In this document: piece after piece, positions 27,501-39,073 of the stretch
Numbering within the stretch: position 1 is the stretch's first letter
Layout: the number at the start of each line of letters is the position of its first letter
Assembly (NCBI GenBank): GCA_950295325.1
Contig: OX485809.1
Coordinates: 13,270,001-13,334,000, forward strand
Direction of reading: 5' to 3'
Length of the DNA: 64,000 bases
Source of the DNA: Polytrichum commune
Lineage: Eukaryota; Streptophyta; Polytrichopsida; Polytrichales; Polytrichaceae
Notes under the pieces: model-generated
What the model was told of the DNA's origin: nothing
Database searches by the model: none
The model's input: the letters and a program-made list of their open reading frames with translations, nothing else
Made by a program: the position numbers and the translations under genes

Positions 27501-30500
27501 CGCGAGAATTTGTGGACTTACATAAGCAAGTGAGTGAACACAGGAGGGGAAAAGAGATTGCTTCTCCTCTTTCCATTCTGCAATTGTATGCATCTCCAGC
27601 TCTTCTTCTGACAAACCTGCAGCGCCATTGCTTCCCAGCTGTCCATATCACAAGCCATACACACAAGTTCCTTAGAAGAAGAAAAGAACAAGATCCACTT
27701 GCTGCAGTAGCTACAGATGTGCACTACATCTCAACTTCAACCAAAGACAGATGTGATACAAAGCAACTTGGATATATGATACAAATTAAACATCATAACA
27801 GAAATATAGACAACTAATTGAGTTTGTACAAATGCATGGAAACCTCCCCCTCCCCCCCCCCCCAAAAAAAAAATAACAATTTCTTTAGATCCAGACCCGC
27901 TGTAATATAGAGATGAAATCTGATGCCGTCAACATGCCCACAAATTGTTGCAATTGTGAATCCCATAAAGGGGCTCCAGGTATACCCTGCAGACATACCA
28001 TCTCAAGTAAGAGCTGTGTACAGCACAATAAGCCAAATGAGTACATTATCTGCCCAATCTGCCATTTAGATCTCCATCTGGGAACTGTCATTCCTGATCT
28101 CAAATTCAATCATTTCTTTGCCTGCCCTGAAAATGCTTGCTCACTCTGAGACTCAACGCATAACAAGATTTTTCATAGATAGACAAACAACCAACGCAGA
28201 ATATCATCATTATAATAAAGCTTGTACTCAACCTGTTCATAAAGTGCATGAAAGGCTTGCTTCACAGGCAATGCCACATCCAATGCAACAACCTGTACAA
28301 AACAAGTATATGTTCAGATAACAGTCCATAAACATCTGCTTCTTCATAGCAAGTGCGAGATGAGATTCTGGTACCTTTTATACCTTCTAATATTATCACA
28401 CAGTAACAGATTTACTACTCACCCATCTATGTATTCAAGAGATTTATTCCACCTGATTAAGATAACAATATCAACACAAACATACACAATCTCCACAAAA
28501 CGGGACCAGATAGCCGGACTCCAAAGCGGATCAGGATGCTCTATGTCCTCTTCTAACCATTACAATAAGACCTCCAAACTGACACCATATCTTTAAAAAC
28601 ATGACAAATGACCACCATGGTTCAGTTACATTTATGGGGGCAGGGATTAGAGACATTCGCATTTGTACTAAGGAAGTCTTTGACTTCATTCAGCAAAGAA
28701 AAGAAATGACAACAGAAAGTGTAATGGACTCCAAATGTTCCTATCTGGAGTTTCAGAGAAGAGACAAACACACCTTGCCAGATTCAGGCAGCAACTCATA
28801 AGCACAATGACGGTTAAGAAAGTCCGCAATGTTCTTTTTTGACGCTTCTGCCTCAGCAGAAGTGACAACTATAGCACCAGATTCTCCCATCAACGCTCTA
28901 TCCAAATGTTGTTGCTGCTGTTGCTCACGCTCGTGCAGCTGTAGCTGTAGCTGCAGCTGCGACTCATCTGCTCCAGATCCCTGGCAATAAACACAATGTT
29001 ATCATACAATAAAAATTGCCCACCAATCTACAAAATCAATGACACTGTTAACAGACGTAACCCTGAAAGGACCAGTGGTGTATTTATACGAAATACAAAC
29101 CCCCAACATTTTTTACAATTTTTTTCAAAAAACATTATCTAAGGTATTGCATCAATATTTAGCACATCCTATTTGAAGTGAAGTTTTAAAAAAAAGGTCA
29201 TATGTGACAACAGTGATATACATGGTATGTATTTAAGTCTAGGTCATTGATATAAGCTCAAATCTCCCCATAATTCATTAACAAATATGTATGCTCTGAT
29301 TGAAATGATAATATAACAACAGGGCTAATTTTGGATAGGGTTGCCTTTGAGACCTCTAGCTAAAAATATCAATAACTTTTCTTAAACCCCTCCATACAGT
29401 GAGATCTTGAGGCCTAAAATGGGCCTCTTAGTCCTTTAAGGGTTAACAGTTGGAGGTGAGGATTGGTTGCTCAACTTATGCTAGACACTTAGGGCCTGTT
29501 CACGAAGTCCCAAGTCCCAACATGGAGGCAAAGTCCCAACTTTTGAGCCTCAAGAAACCATTAAATATGGTTTATATTCATTAAGTCGAATCTTGATTAT
29601 TTTATGCAAAAGAATTCTCAGGACTTGTATTGAGGGTTGGGTCTAGCTTTTTGCTCAACCCAACTCTCAACACAAGTCCCACGCCTCACGTCGGAAAAAT
29701 GCTGCCATGTGGAATCCATGTCATACTCAGGACTTAGGACTTGAGACCCCATGTGAAGCGGTAAGTCCCAACTTCCATGCTCTCAACAGCTAAGATTGCA
29801 CGGATTGACCTCAAGTGACTTGGGACTTAGGACGTGGGACCCATGTGAACCGGCCGGCCCTTATTCAAGAGTGGTTAGTGTGATGATTTTTGCACTAGCA
29901 ATACTAACATATTTAGATTGTCAAATTTGTAAGATGCACAATAGTACAGAAGCCATGGACAACAAAATGCTATCACTCAGCCTCAACCCAGAGCAGAGTG
30001 CTTACAACATGGTGAACCATCTCATGATCAACATCCATGGTAACACCTGGAGTGCCCAAGTCCGGAGTTGGAGGGAGGATGTGGTGGGGCTGCCTTGTGA
30101 TCAGCAGCCAGTTATTGACGTGGCCATGGTTATCCGGCATGTGTGCCTGCTGCTCATCATGTCTCCATTCCCCATCTACAATGAACTTGTACTGCAACCA
30201 CCACACAACAATATCAATTGTTTGACTTCCATAACTGATAAATCCTGTAATCAGAATGTCCAGAAAGTACAACGCATTGATGACTATTTTGATAATGAGA
30301 AGGTCAATGCAAACTGCATGTTCTCGGAGCACTGAGAATTCTGTACCTGGTGATATCCTGGTGAAAGACTGCAAATCACTTGGAAAACGAGTGATGATCC
30401 TTCAACTGGAGACAAGGGCAATGTCTCCTGCCATCTGCACCCATATGAACTTCATGCTCAGCTGCAGGTATTGTGATATTTGACTTTTTCTCAGGTCGTG

Positions 30501-32741
30501 ACCTCCACTCCATCCAGTTCCCAACAAGTTTCTACTAAATGAGAATGGTTGGTCGAACCTCCACAACCCTAAAGAAGTTTTCAAATAAATTTGAGGATTT
30601 AGCAATTGCAAGTTTACCTGGAAAATTGCTTGAAATTTCATTTTCACAACTATGAGAACCACAAGCATCAGAGCAGTTTATAAGGTGTTCTAAATGGGAA
30701 GGTTACACACAGATAGATTTCAAAGGATCAAAAAACTTTTGGTATGCTACTGTTGAATTCAGTGGTTCTTGGCTTGATTTCACATATGTTAGGTTCATTG
30801 CACATCCGCGCGCTATAAAGGGGGAGAGTGGGATGTCATTAATGCCATGAAGCATGGAAGTATTTATCCTGCAACTTCCACACGTCCTCCATGGCAGAAA
30901 CTTGAATCAGCAGCCTACAGTATCATACTTTTGGTATGTTTTCTGACCCCTCCACAATCATGTGAAAATCAATCCAAGAACTGCACTAAACAGCTGATTT
31001 AATGTGGCCCCACTATTCATCATCGACTGACATATATGTACTTGCCATCATTGCGTGGCAACCAGAGAAGGTGATATGGGACACTTGCTGCTACATAATA
31101 AGGACAGGAGGCCACTCCAATAGACGTGGCACATCAATTATAATGCCACACTACATAAGATGTATAGTGTGCTTTTCTGAGTGAAATGTTTCGTGGCCAG
31201 TCAGCTGGGATGAATTGATGGGCTGATCTTCCTGAGGCTCACAAGCATTATATGCTAGACTAAATCAGCTCATTTAGAGAAAACAGTAGCTACAACTAAA
31301 GGATTAGATATTCTTTCAGACTCCAACCCTAATACACATGTTCCTCAGCAGTTGACAGAAGATAATATTGACATGATAGCACCCATACCAAAAAAAAATG
31401 CAGGAAGATGTTTTTGCCGTATGGGCTTAATAGGTTTAATGGTTACTGCAAGCTGAGTGATCAGAATGGTTGAAAAGTTCTGCTCTCAAATTTCCAATGC
31501 ACATACTTGGCTCACTAGTTCATTTTCTGCATGCAAGAGTAACTGATCTGTTGCGCAACATGGACTGGACTGTACTCTGTTGCAATCTTCTCTGATTACC
31601 TCCAGCTCCCCGTCTCAAGCTTTAAATGAACACAATTAGCTGAAGACAAACAGAGAGGGGGGGGGGGGGGGGCGGGGGGTGCACTGACAAAGAGAAGAGA
31701 TCTCAAACTATCTGGCGACTTCAGCATATTCATCCCTGCTTCAACAAATATGGTCCTCTATGGAGTGAGATTTCGAAGTCCTCCAAAATTCTCCTAAATG
31801 AAAATATCACTATGAATTGTATTCGTTCCTGTAAGGTACGCCACGCCTATCTCAAAGCAAGCGATGGAGAGGTGGCCGACGACAAATGGCAATTTATGGG
31901 AAAATATACTTCCGCAAAGAATGAGTGAGAACTCTAATGATCAAATTCGAGAGCTCCCTAAAGTTCCTGTTGTATTGCAGAATACTGAGAAGAAATTCAC
32001 CAACACTGCTCTCCAGATCGCCCCTACTGTATTACCAAAACCGTGTCTTCCTCCCATTGCCCATGCCCTGTTGATATATAACCTATTTTCGAAATCATTC
32101 TAAAATCCCTCTAAATTCCATCTTAAATCACAGAAAATTCTCCGAAGCCGTTCTCGGGGTGCACAGCTCACACAGAGAACGCAATCTCTCAACCCTCGCA
32201 AAAAGGCTCTCACACACACACATAGCTCTCGACCTTAAAAACAGAGGATTGGGGAAGAGCACTCCTAAACCAAAATTCACAGAAAAGTCTTCGAAACTGT
32301 TTTCGAGATGCATAACTCACAGAGAGAACACAATTTCTCAACTCTTGCGACAAATCTCAGACACAGACAAACACACACAGCTCGACCTTGAAAAACAGAG
32401 GATCAAGGAGGAAGATCACTCTTGAACCAAAATTCACAGAAAACTGTCCGAGGCTGTTCTCAGAATGCACAACTCACACAGAGAACACAATCTCTCGAAC
32501 ATCGCCAAACAGAGCTCCGACACAAACACGGCTCGACCTTTAAAAAACAGAAGATTGAGGAAGAAGATCACTTCTTAACCAAAAGAAGAAGGGGAAAAAA
32601 AAGGCAGCCGAAGAATGCCACAACGAACCTCGTGAAATCACCGCACAGGTAGACACGTCGACCGCCGTGTGGCCATACGAAGCGAGTCGGAACCAGTCCT
32701 GTCCCAGCGCCCACTGCTGCTCCTTCCTCCTGCCCAAACAT
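24514..32741 (-). CDS. SNF4: KINbetagamma (SNF4-like) subunit of SnRK1 kinase, 13 exons
   Basis: It is the plant-specific hybrid regulatory subunit of SnRK1, the AMPK/SNF1-type energy-sensing kinase. An N-terminal CBM48 glycogen-binding-like domain is fused to four CBS repeats that bind adenine nucleotides in the family. Exons in transcript order: 32741-32629, 30434-30347, 30191-30006, 28980-28774, 28292-28233, 27986-27897, 27638-27522, 27226-27085, 26772-26599, 26090-26027, 25899-25830, 25338-25215, 24602-24514. Every junction keeps phase and the product has 507 residues. Visible landmarks: [32 protein letters not shown] and [13 protein letters not shown] (CBM48); [51 protein letters not shown]; and a C-terminus ending DVFQFLL. 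Exon 4 adds a glutamine-rich stretch ([16 protein letters not shown]). The start is the first ATG, before GQEEGAAVG. The gene looks intact. Confidence 0.95.
26811..27120. repeat. Tandem ~150-bp duplication that copies the end of KINbetagamma exon 8
   Basis: Blocks 26811-26960 and 26971-27120 align over their full length (shared CACAGCAAG, CTACCTAGGTATT or CAACCTAGGTATT, GGCACCTCATTTGGCATACA, GGATAAGTGATATTAC, AAGATGCCAG). The right block holds the true 3' end of exon 8 with its donor. The left block is a diverged copy in the intron, keeping a GT in place of the donor but with substitutions in the coding part. Confidence 0.75.
27846..27863 (+). repeat. C-rich homopolymer tract followed by an A run
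   Basis: CCCCC-T-C(13) followed by about ten A lies in an intron of KINbetagamma. It is low complexity only. Confidence 0.8.
29492..29860. mobile_element. Tourist-like MITE (PIF/Harbinger type) with TTA target duplication
   Basis: The 369-bp element begins GGGCCTGTTCAC and ends with the reverse complement of GGGCCGGCCGGTTCAC. TTA is present immediately outside both ends (29489-29491 and 29861-29863). A 3-bp TTA/TAA target and GGGCC ends fit the PIF/Harbinger superfamily. The interior repeats AAGTCCCAA blocks in both orientations near the two ends and codes for nothing. It lies in intron 3 of KINbetagamma, between the exons at 30006 and 28980. Confidence 0.7.
31657..31679 (+). repeat. Long G tract in KINbetagamma intron 1
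   Basis: Sixteen G, one C and six more G. It reads as a C tract in the transcript. It could form a G-quadruplex on the plus strand. Confidence 0.8.
32117..32577. repeat. Three tandem ~154-bp repeats in KINbetagamma intron 1
   Basis: Units start at about 32117, 32269 and 32426, and a truncated fourth starts at 32578. Each has an AATCACAGAAAA or AATTCACAGAAAA block, a CCGAAGCCGTTCTC-like block, CTCACACAGAGAAC, CTCTCAA and GCTCGACCTT. The array lies directly downstream of exon 1 in the transcript (exon 1 ends at 32629). Confidence 0.75.
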
Positions 32742-33086
32742 TTGCCTCGAAATCGAACACTACCAGGCGCAACGCAAGGCAAGGCGAGGCGACCAAACCC
32801 AACCCAACCCAACCCTAGCCTCCCCCAGTCCTCCCCTATTGCTCCCCTGTGCTGTCCTCTCAATCTCCACAGCCAAAGCCAAAACGAATGCCACCAATCA
32901 GCCGCGTCGCGATCAGCACTCTAGAAGCAGCAGCTGCAGTGCTGATGCGATGTGATGCGATTGGCCGATGCGAGTGGATTTGGCGTTTAAGATGCAGCGA
33001 GGGAGTTAGGGTTGGAAGAAGGTGTGTGCAGTGGAAGGCGTTTGCTGCAGGAGCATGGCCATGAGGGAGCGCACTGCAAGGAGCAA

Positions 33087-33119
33087 GAGAGAACGAGAGG
33101 AGAGAGAGAGAAGAGAGAG
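33087..33119. promoter_or_regulatory. GA/CT-rich tract upstream of KINbetagamma
   Basis: An almost pure purine run of AGAG units lies about 350 bp upstream of the minus-strand start codon. GA/CT tracts are common in plant core promoters and leaders. Function here is inferred from position only. Confidence 0.4.
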
Positions 33120-33880
33120 CAGTGGAATCTACAATAAGCTTAACCGAGGGTTGTGGGCCCCATCCAGGTTGTGCTGCAGCTTCGATGACGTGGCAGAGCT
33201 CGCCCTTCTCTCCTCTCCTCCCTGCTGCTTGATGCTCTGCTCTAACTAAGTTAAGCTTGCGTTAAGGTGCGGGCCCCTATTATGGGTGGGCTTATACCAC
33301 TGAAACTTCAAAACCAAGCAAACATTCGGACCCAAGGAGTTTGCGTAAGGGTTGTATGTATCGATGTAACCACTTTGGACTTGTATATAGGTGAATGCAT
33401 GGTATCATTTATGACTCTTATTGGTCTCCAAATTATAACACCGGTCAGATGTTGATAAATTGGTGGGTATTGCAAGTTGAAAAAACATATTTGTATATGT
33501 AAGTTATGATTTGGGTCCATATCATTCTAAATCGTGTTGGTAGGAGGTTGAATTTACCCTAGGCATGAAGGTCCTTACATGGCACTAGCGAAAGAAAAAT
33601 TAAAATTAAAAAGGAGATAAGAAAATACTCACATACCCATACCTTGCTAGTATTGGAAAATGAGAAACTCTCATTGTAGATACTAAATGGTATAAAAAAA
33701 ACAATGCTAATCCAATGTTGGTATCAACAATGGAAGTGGCGTCAATGCCACATCACTTTCTTGCCAAATTTGGATGGGTCTCATTCAAAATAATGTTTTT
33801 CCTTTATTAAGAGACCAATCCTCAAGCTTGGGTTCAATCTCAAGTTCGTAAGTAATGTCCATTAAAGGGGGGTAATTGGA

Positions 33881-33907
33881 CCCCCCCCCCCCACACACAC
33901 ACACACA
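33881..33907 (+). repeat. C12 tract followed by (CA)n
   Basis: Twelve C residues run directly into alternating CA. It is an intergenic simple repeat. Confidence 0.85.
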
Positions 33908-36900
33908 AGTTTCTTGGATCCATACCCTAATACAAACCCACCTTTACATTTGTGGCCCCACCATGTTTTTTTGCTCCAAGAACCAAGCCCTTCTCTCCTT
34001 GTTCTTGTTGTTCTTGTTGTGCTCTAAAGGTATGTGGCCCCTTTGTGGGCACACCTGACTTTCTAAACAAATTTGGCCATTAGACTAGTTGGAATTGTCT
34101 CATCTAGTTAGCAATTGTGATTGCGTAAATGATTTTCAAGTTTTGAACTTAAAGTTGAGAAGGGGAAGTACAAAAGGTCAAAGTGAAGATTTATTGTCTC
34201 TTTTAAGTGATCACATAGACCCTCATGATTTTGTTTGATGTCAAACCTACAATGGTGAGGCTATAATTTTAACACACAATCCAATCTCATTGTAACACAT
34301 GTCTTTCCAATGTTCATTGTTAAGTACTTGCCATATACCACTTAGATATAGGTGTTTAGTTACGAATACTCCTCACATAAGGCCCACATACGTGATGTTG
34401 TGTTGTAAGGTGAGAGTGCCTTTTGTGAACACTTTGAGCATTTTAGGATGTCAAGAAACTTGATAACAAAATATAAATAACTTGAGTACAATAGCAAATC
34501 CAAAGGAGGAACATGTGAGTTAAGCTTGCCAATTTTAAGTTACGGAAAATATCTCCAAGAGTTTTGAAGTGAAAGTCATAGATGATCTATAGGCATTGGT
34601 TTTCTTGCATATGTGAAGAAGAAGAAGAACTCCAGCCCTTTGGGGGGCCGGAGTGAATAGAGTGTCTGTTCGTAGGACATCCTTAGCCATACCCTAGGGT
34701 AATGGCTTTGCATATGTGCATATTTATGACTTCGTTATGGACCTATACATTAGAATTCATTATAGTTCATGGCATATCACCTTACTTTGTATCCCAAGCA
34801 GTGGACTCTTCGTTGGTAACCTAAATGATGTGCATGGGTCGCTATGAAATCAAACCCCTATATATGAGAAGTTTATAAAGAAAAACATATGTATACATAC
34901 TAACAACATGCTAAAAATGGACCCATGTATTTATACTAAGATTTTCAATTTGTTGTGATAAATGCCTCCACTACATATACACACTATACAACATTATTAT
35001 ATATAAAATCCACTTTGACTTTCCCATGAGAAAGTCATTGAATGTCCTCATCCATAGCATGTAATTCAATGAGTCGAAACAAAGATAAGAGTACAATAAC
35101 TTAGTCACAATTCGGAGAGCAAAACTAAAGGAAGCTAGTGAGAGCTCCAAGAGCATAAAGTTTGTAAAAAACTATGACCCAAATGGGCCAAATGCAAACC
35201 CTAACAATAAGACATGTGGTAGTCATTGAGGATTATGACCATATGAAAACAATGGATGAAAATGTGAAGTGGATAAAACTAACACATCTATTGTAAAAAA
35301 AATCTCTAAACCTTAGGGCCCCCTTTTGTATATCTACCTTTACTTCATAAAATTTAATAGCCATTTTAGATGTAAACATTAGAGAAAAAACAATATCTCT
35401 CCCCTATGCATACTATTTACGCTAATGCCTCAAATAATACTCCTTCTTACACTCATGTTAGTTCATACATGCTATGAACGGTTCAACCCCCCCCCCCCCT
35501 TGGGCTTTGTATGTCAAGCTAAGGTAGGTGGGTTTTAAGTGGTTACCTTTCCAATACGGTCACTCCTTCGAAGTACGTGGAACATATACATGATCACTCT
35601 TTTTAATTGGACACCTATATTTGAGTGATATATGGCAAGGTTTGCAATTAAGACGAGATACTAGAAAGACACGTGTGATAATTAGATATCCCCTTGACCT
35701 ATTTATAAATTTTGCATATCAACTCCAATTATGAGTTGAAATGACAATCATTGTGATTCTAGATCATTGACTAGATGTGACAATTCCCAAGCCAATGTGT
35801 TGGCATAATTTGTTTTGTGGGGTTGGAAATGCATGCAATGGAGCCACATACTCTACTATCATGTATGTCATGTATGTCACCCATGAAGCTTTGGGGGTTG
35901 ATATCGTATTGAAAATGTGTTGTAGCGTATAGTTTGAATACATTCATACAAAGTTCCATTTTGTATAGTTGATAAATTCGAAATGGCACATATTTGGGTG
36001 AACACTTACATGAATAATGAAGCATCTTCTCCCCCCAAAAATGGTTCAATTTATTATTGTTGATGAGTTGACTAGGGATTTTTTTTATGTGGGGAGGGAG
36101 TTGCATTGTCTCATCATTGTATGTGATGACCATGCATTAAACGATAGGTGACCAAATCGTGTGATGACACCTCACCAAACAAATGACAACCTAGGTCAAG
36201 TAGTTTTTTTGAAGGTTTCACATGTTAAAACTTATGTCACATAGCATATCTTAGTTGATTGGGTTGAAGTTTTGTGTGTTGATCTTGTTTAGCATTTGAA
36301 AAACATCGATTGTTGGGATTTTCCGTATTCAATTTTTTGAATGTCCATCCATTTAGTTGAAGTTTTGGGCTCATTGGTGGCAACATTCAGGGTTTGGGCA
36401 TTGCATGTATCGGAATATAACAAATTCATGTAAATGATTGACTCATTTATTTAAGAGCGTTGGTATTGAGATAATGAATAGATTTCGTGTAGATTTTGAA
36501 TAAAATTTGTAAAATTCATCAATTTGATAAGGAAAGTCATCGTTTTTTTCCCTTTTTTTTGGCAAATGTTTCATGTTCCATAGCACACCTTGTTAAACTA
36601 TTATAGTCTAACTAAGAATGAAACATGGACAACCATAACACTTTGTGAAATTTATAAACTACAAACAACTCACCTTTGTATCATATAAATTCCACTATAC
36701 ATATGTCGATTGCTTTCAGCAAGTGGCCACAACCAAGCCATTGGTTCACCATGAAAACCCAAGTTCATTTAGGGGTTAAGGGCACATGTGTGCTATCTTT
36801 TTGAATTTGTAACCATGGTGTAAGAATATCCACATCTATATATAGACTACATGCATGAATGAATGCAAATCCTAAGGAATTGTCTAGAATTGTTTTGGTT

Positions 36901-37734
36901 GGGACCAAACATGCCCACAAACACGATACCCTAATTGCATAATGTTATGATATTCAAGTTACTTGTAAAAGGGCACAAGGGGGGGTCAAAATCTTAAGTG
37001 TAGATGAGTCTTCTTTATGTTTGTTTCGAGTATCCTCTACTTTGTTTCAAAATTATGTCAAGGCAAAGTTTTAGGTCAAAAAGAGAACATTCTTGAATTT
37101 GGACTCAATTTTGAGTTTGGGCCCTTCCCAAAACAAACATCAACCTCCTTCATATGGGTCTAGGTGATTTTTCCCTACTCCATTAGGTTAAGTTAATGTC
37201 ACCCTCTTGTTATTCCAAGTCTAAATAAAGGTCCATGATTTAGGTTGCACTAGCTACATATTATAAACCTAAATTGCACTTACGATCTGGATAAACTCAA
37301 ACTCACATAACATTGCTAAGCACAAATCCAATCTTTCTCTATCCACATAATAAGTGGCACCTCCTTATGTGCATTAGTATAAGACCCAACTCACAGATTA
37401 ATCCATGGCATGTCCCCTGATTCCTTTGTATAATCTTTACTAGTGGGCCCACATGAACACTTCCCTTTTAAGGTTGAGATGGACAACAGAGGAGCACATT
37501 GTTGAAATACAATGGTGCCCTTGCCGAATTCTTCCCTTGTGAAGCGTACATGTCAAATGCATGTTAGCAATGTCATGCACCTCCAAAACCCACGTAGAAG
37601 GTCTAGATCCCCTTTAAACATTTCATTACCTTATGGATAACTCTATTGCAACAATTGAAAGAATCCTCTTTTCTCAAGGAGTGAGCATATATGTAAAGTG
37701 GTTGGAGAACCCATCTAAAGTAGATATGTCTAAA

Positions 37735-38025
37735 TCAAACACATCAATAATTTGAACACTTGCATTTGAGTGGTGTGTGGTTAAGTGTGAATCTAAGAGC
37801 CGACACCAAAACTTGTGTGAGAGATTGGACTACATGTTCGGAATATGTTAACCATGGGGGGGGGGGGGGCATATGACCACTTAATGAGCACGAGAATTTT
37901 CACTTTGATAGTGAATAAGGTATTGATACGATTTCCAAAGATTATGAGGCAAATGACTATGGACACAATTTGGATTCGCTAATCATCTTTCATTAATTGC
38001 GTGTTTTATATCCTACAAGAAATAG
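37735..38025 (+). repeat. Dispersed repeat family R2, copy 1
   Basis: It shares blocks with about 49665-50000 and 56045-56420: TTTGAGTGGT, a GTTCGGAATATGT or GTTCAAAATATGT block, GACCACTTAATGAG, TTTTCACTTTGATA and AATCATCTT-TAAT. A G14 tract interrupts it at 37856-37869. It lies just left of the retrotransposon. Confidence 0.5.
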
Positions 38026-38333
38026 GTGCAAAGACAAAAAGGGGAAGCGATGGGAGGCGGGAGTGAGTGAGAGGGGCGAAGCCCTGTCGATTTTGAAAGG
38101 CCGCTGGAGGTAAGGGGGGAAAACCAAGAGTTGAAGCAGCAGCTCTGTTGCTCCTCTAGATTCTTCCCCCCTAGCCACCCACCTCTTAGAAATTTGAAAG
38201 GGCGTCCCCCCCATGCACGATCCACCACCTCAACATAAAACCACCCTTGAGCCACACTAAGCGCATCTCACTTCCCCCCAGAGTACCCCGAAACCAGGTA
38301 TAGAAGAGAGCCCAAGAATAGCTTGTGTTGCCG

Positions 38334-38561
38334 AAGAAGCTGCCACTATCGAAGAAACTGCTACTGTCAAAGGAGCTGCCATCTGCAGAAGAACTTGGTG
38401 TTGTTGAAGAAGTTGGTGTTGCCCAACAAATCGTTACTGAAGAGGTTGCTGTGTGCCGAAGTTGCTGCCGCCGAAGTTATCAGGGAGATTCTTGGGCATA
38501 ATCGGTTGAGATCCTCGTCGAAGAAGCTGCTACTGTCAAAGGAGCTGCCATCTACAGAAGA
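38334..38561 (+). repeat. Direct repeats in the presumed 5' leader of the retrotransposon
   Basis: A block containing GAAGAAGCTGC, CTACTGTCAAAGGAGCTGCC and ATCTRCAGAAGAA occurs at about 38334-38393 and again at about 38519-38561. Just downstream, GAGAGTTGGTGTTTTCTGTC is repeated in tandem (about 38579-38627). All lie before ORF1 and may be 5' untranslated region, as in other elements with leader repeats. The true 5' end of the element was not found. Confidence 0.5.
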
Positions 38562-39073
38562 ATTTGATTTGCTGCCGGAGAGTTGGTGTTTTCTGTCAGA
38601 GAGTTGGTGTTTTCTGTCAGAGAGCTGCTGGTTGTTGTTACACTCACCGAAGTCAAGATACACCGAAGATCAGGAGCTTGTAACAAAGAGATACTGCCTT
38701 TTTCAAGGTAGGAGGGAGTTCGAGGTGCTGAGAAGGAGAGGAGCAACTCCAACAAAATACTGCCTGAGCTAAACCAGGTATCACTCAAAACCCATACTTA
38801 GATAGGCACTTAGACACATAGAGAACACACACACAAATGAAACAAACTAAAATCACAGTAGATACACACTTAATCAATTAGAAACACACACACACATTAG
38901 TTAACTAGGCACTTAGCTTCTTTTTTGCTCCCTAAAAGTAGAAGTAGTTTTGCTGCCCCTCATCCGCTTGGTAAGTTTACACGTTAATTTGTTTTCTCAT
39001 TATTTGCACATAGGCACACACATAGTCTTAGACACATCATAGCATTGATAGGTTTGTTAGGATAGTAAGCAAA

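Larger units (their letters stand above)
32742..38300. other. Promoter side of KINbetagamma, then repeat-rich intergenic DNA
   Basis: The first ~400 bp carry the 5' leader and presumed promoter of the minus-strand KINbetagamma gene and are more G+C-rich than the surroundings. From about 33.3 kb the DNA is AT-rich and shows no supported gene, apart from C tracts at 33881 and 35487, a (CA)n run and an R2 repeat copy at 37.7-38.0 kb. Open frames at 37.99-38.26 kb have no recognisable domain. Confidence 0.55.

Noticed and set aside
29796-30335. 179-codon plus-strand frame
   Set aside because: It is the antisense shadow of KINbetagamma exon 3 ([13 protein letters not shown] on the minus strand) and part of the MITE end.
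35771-36133. 120-codon minus-strand frame
   Set aside because: It is isolated, in AT-rich intergenic DNA, without recognisable motif or splice signals that extend it.
38323-38772. 149-codon frame upstream of ORF1
   Set aside because: It is built from direct repeats (GAAGAAGCTGC and GAGAGTTGGTG units) that read openly in several frames, so it is more likely leader sequence than a gene.
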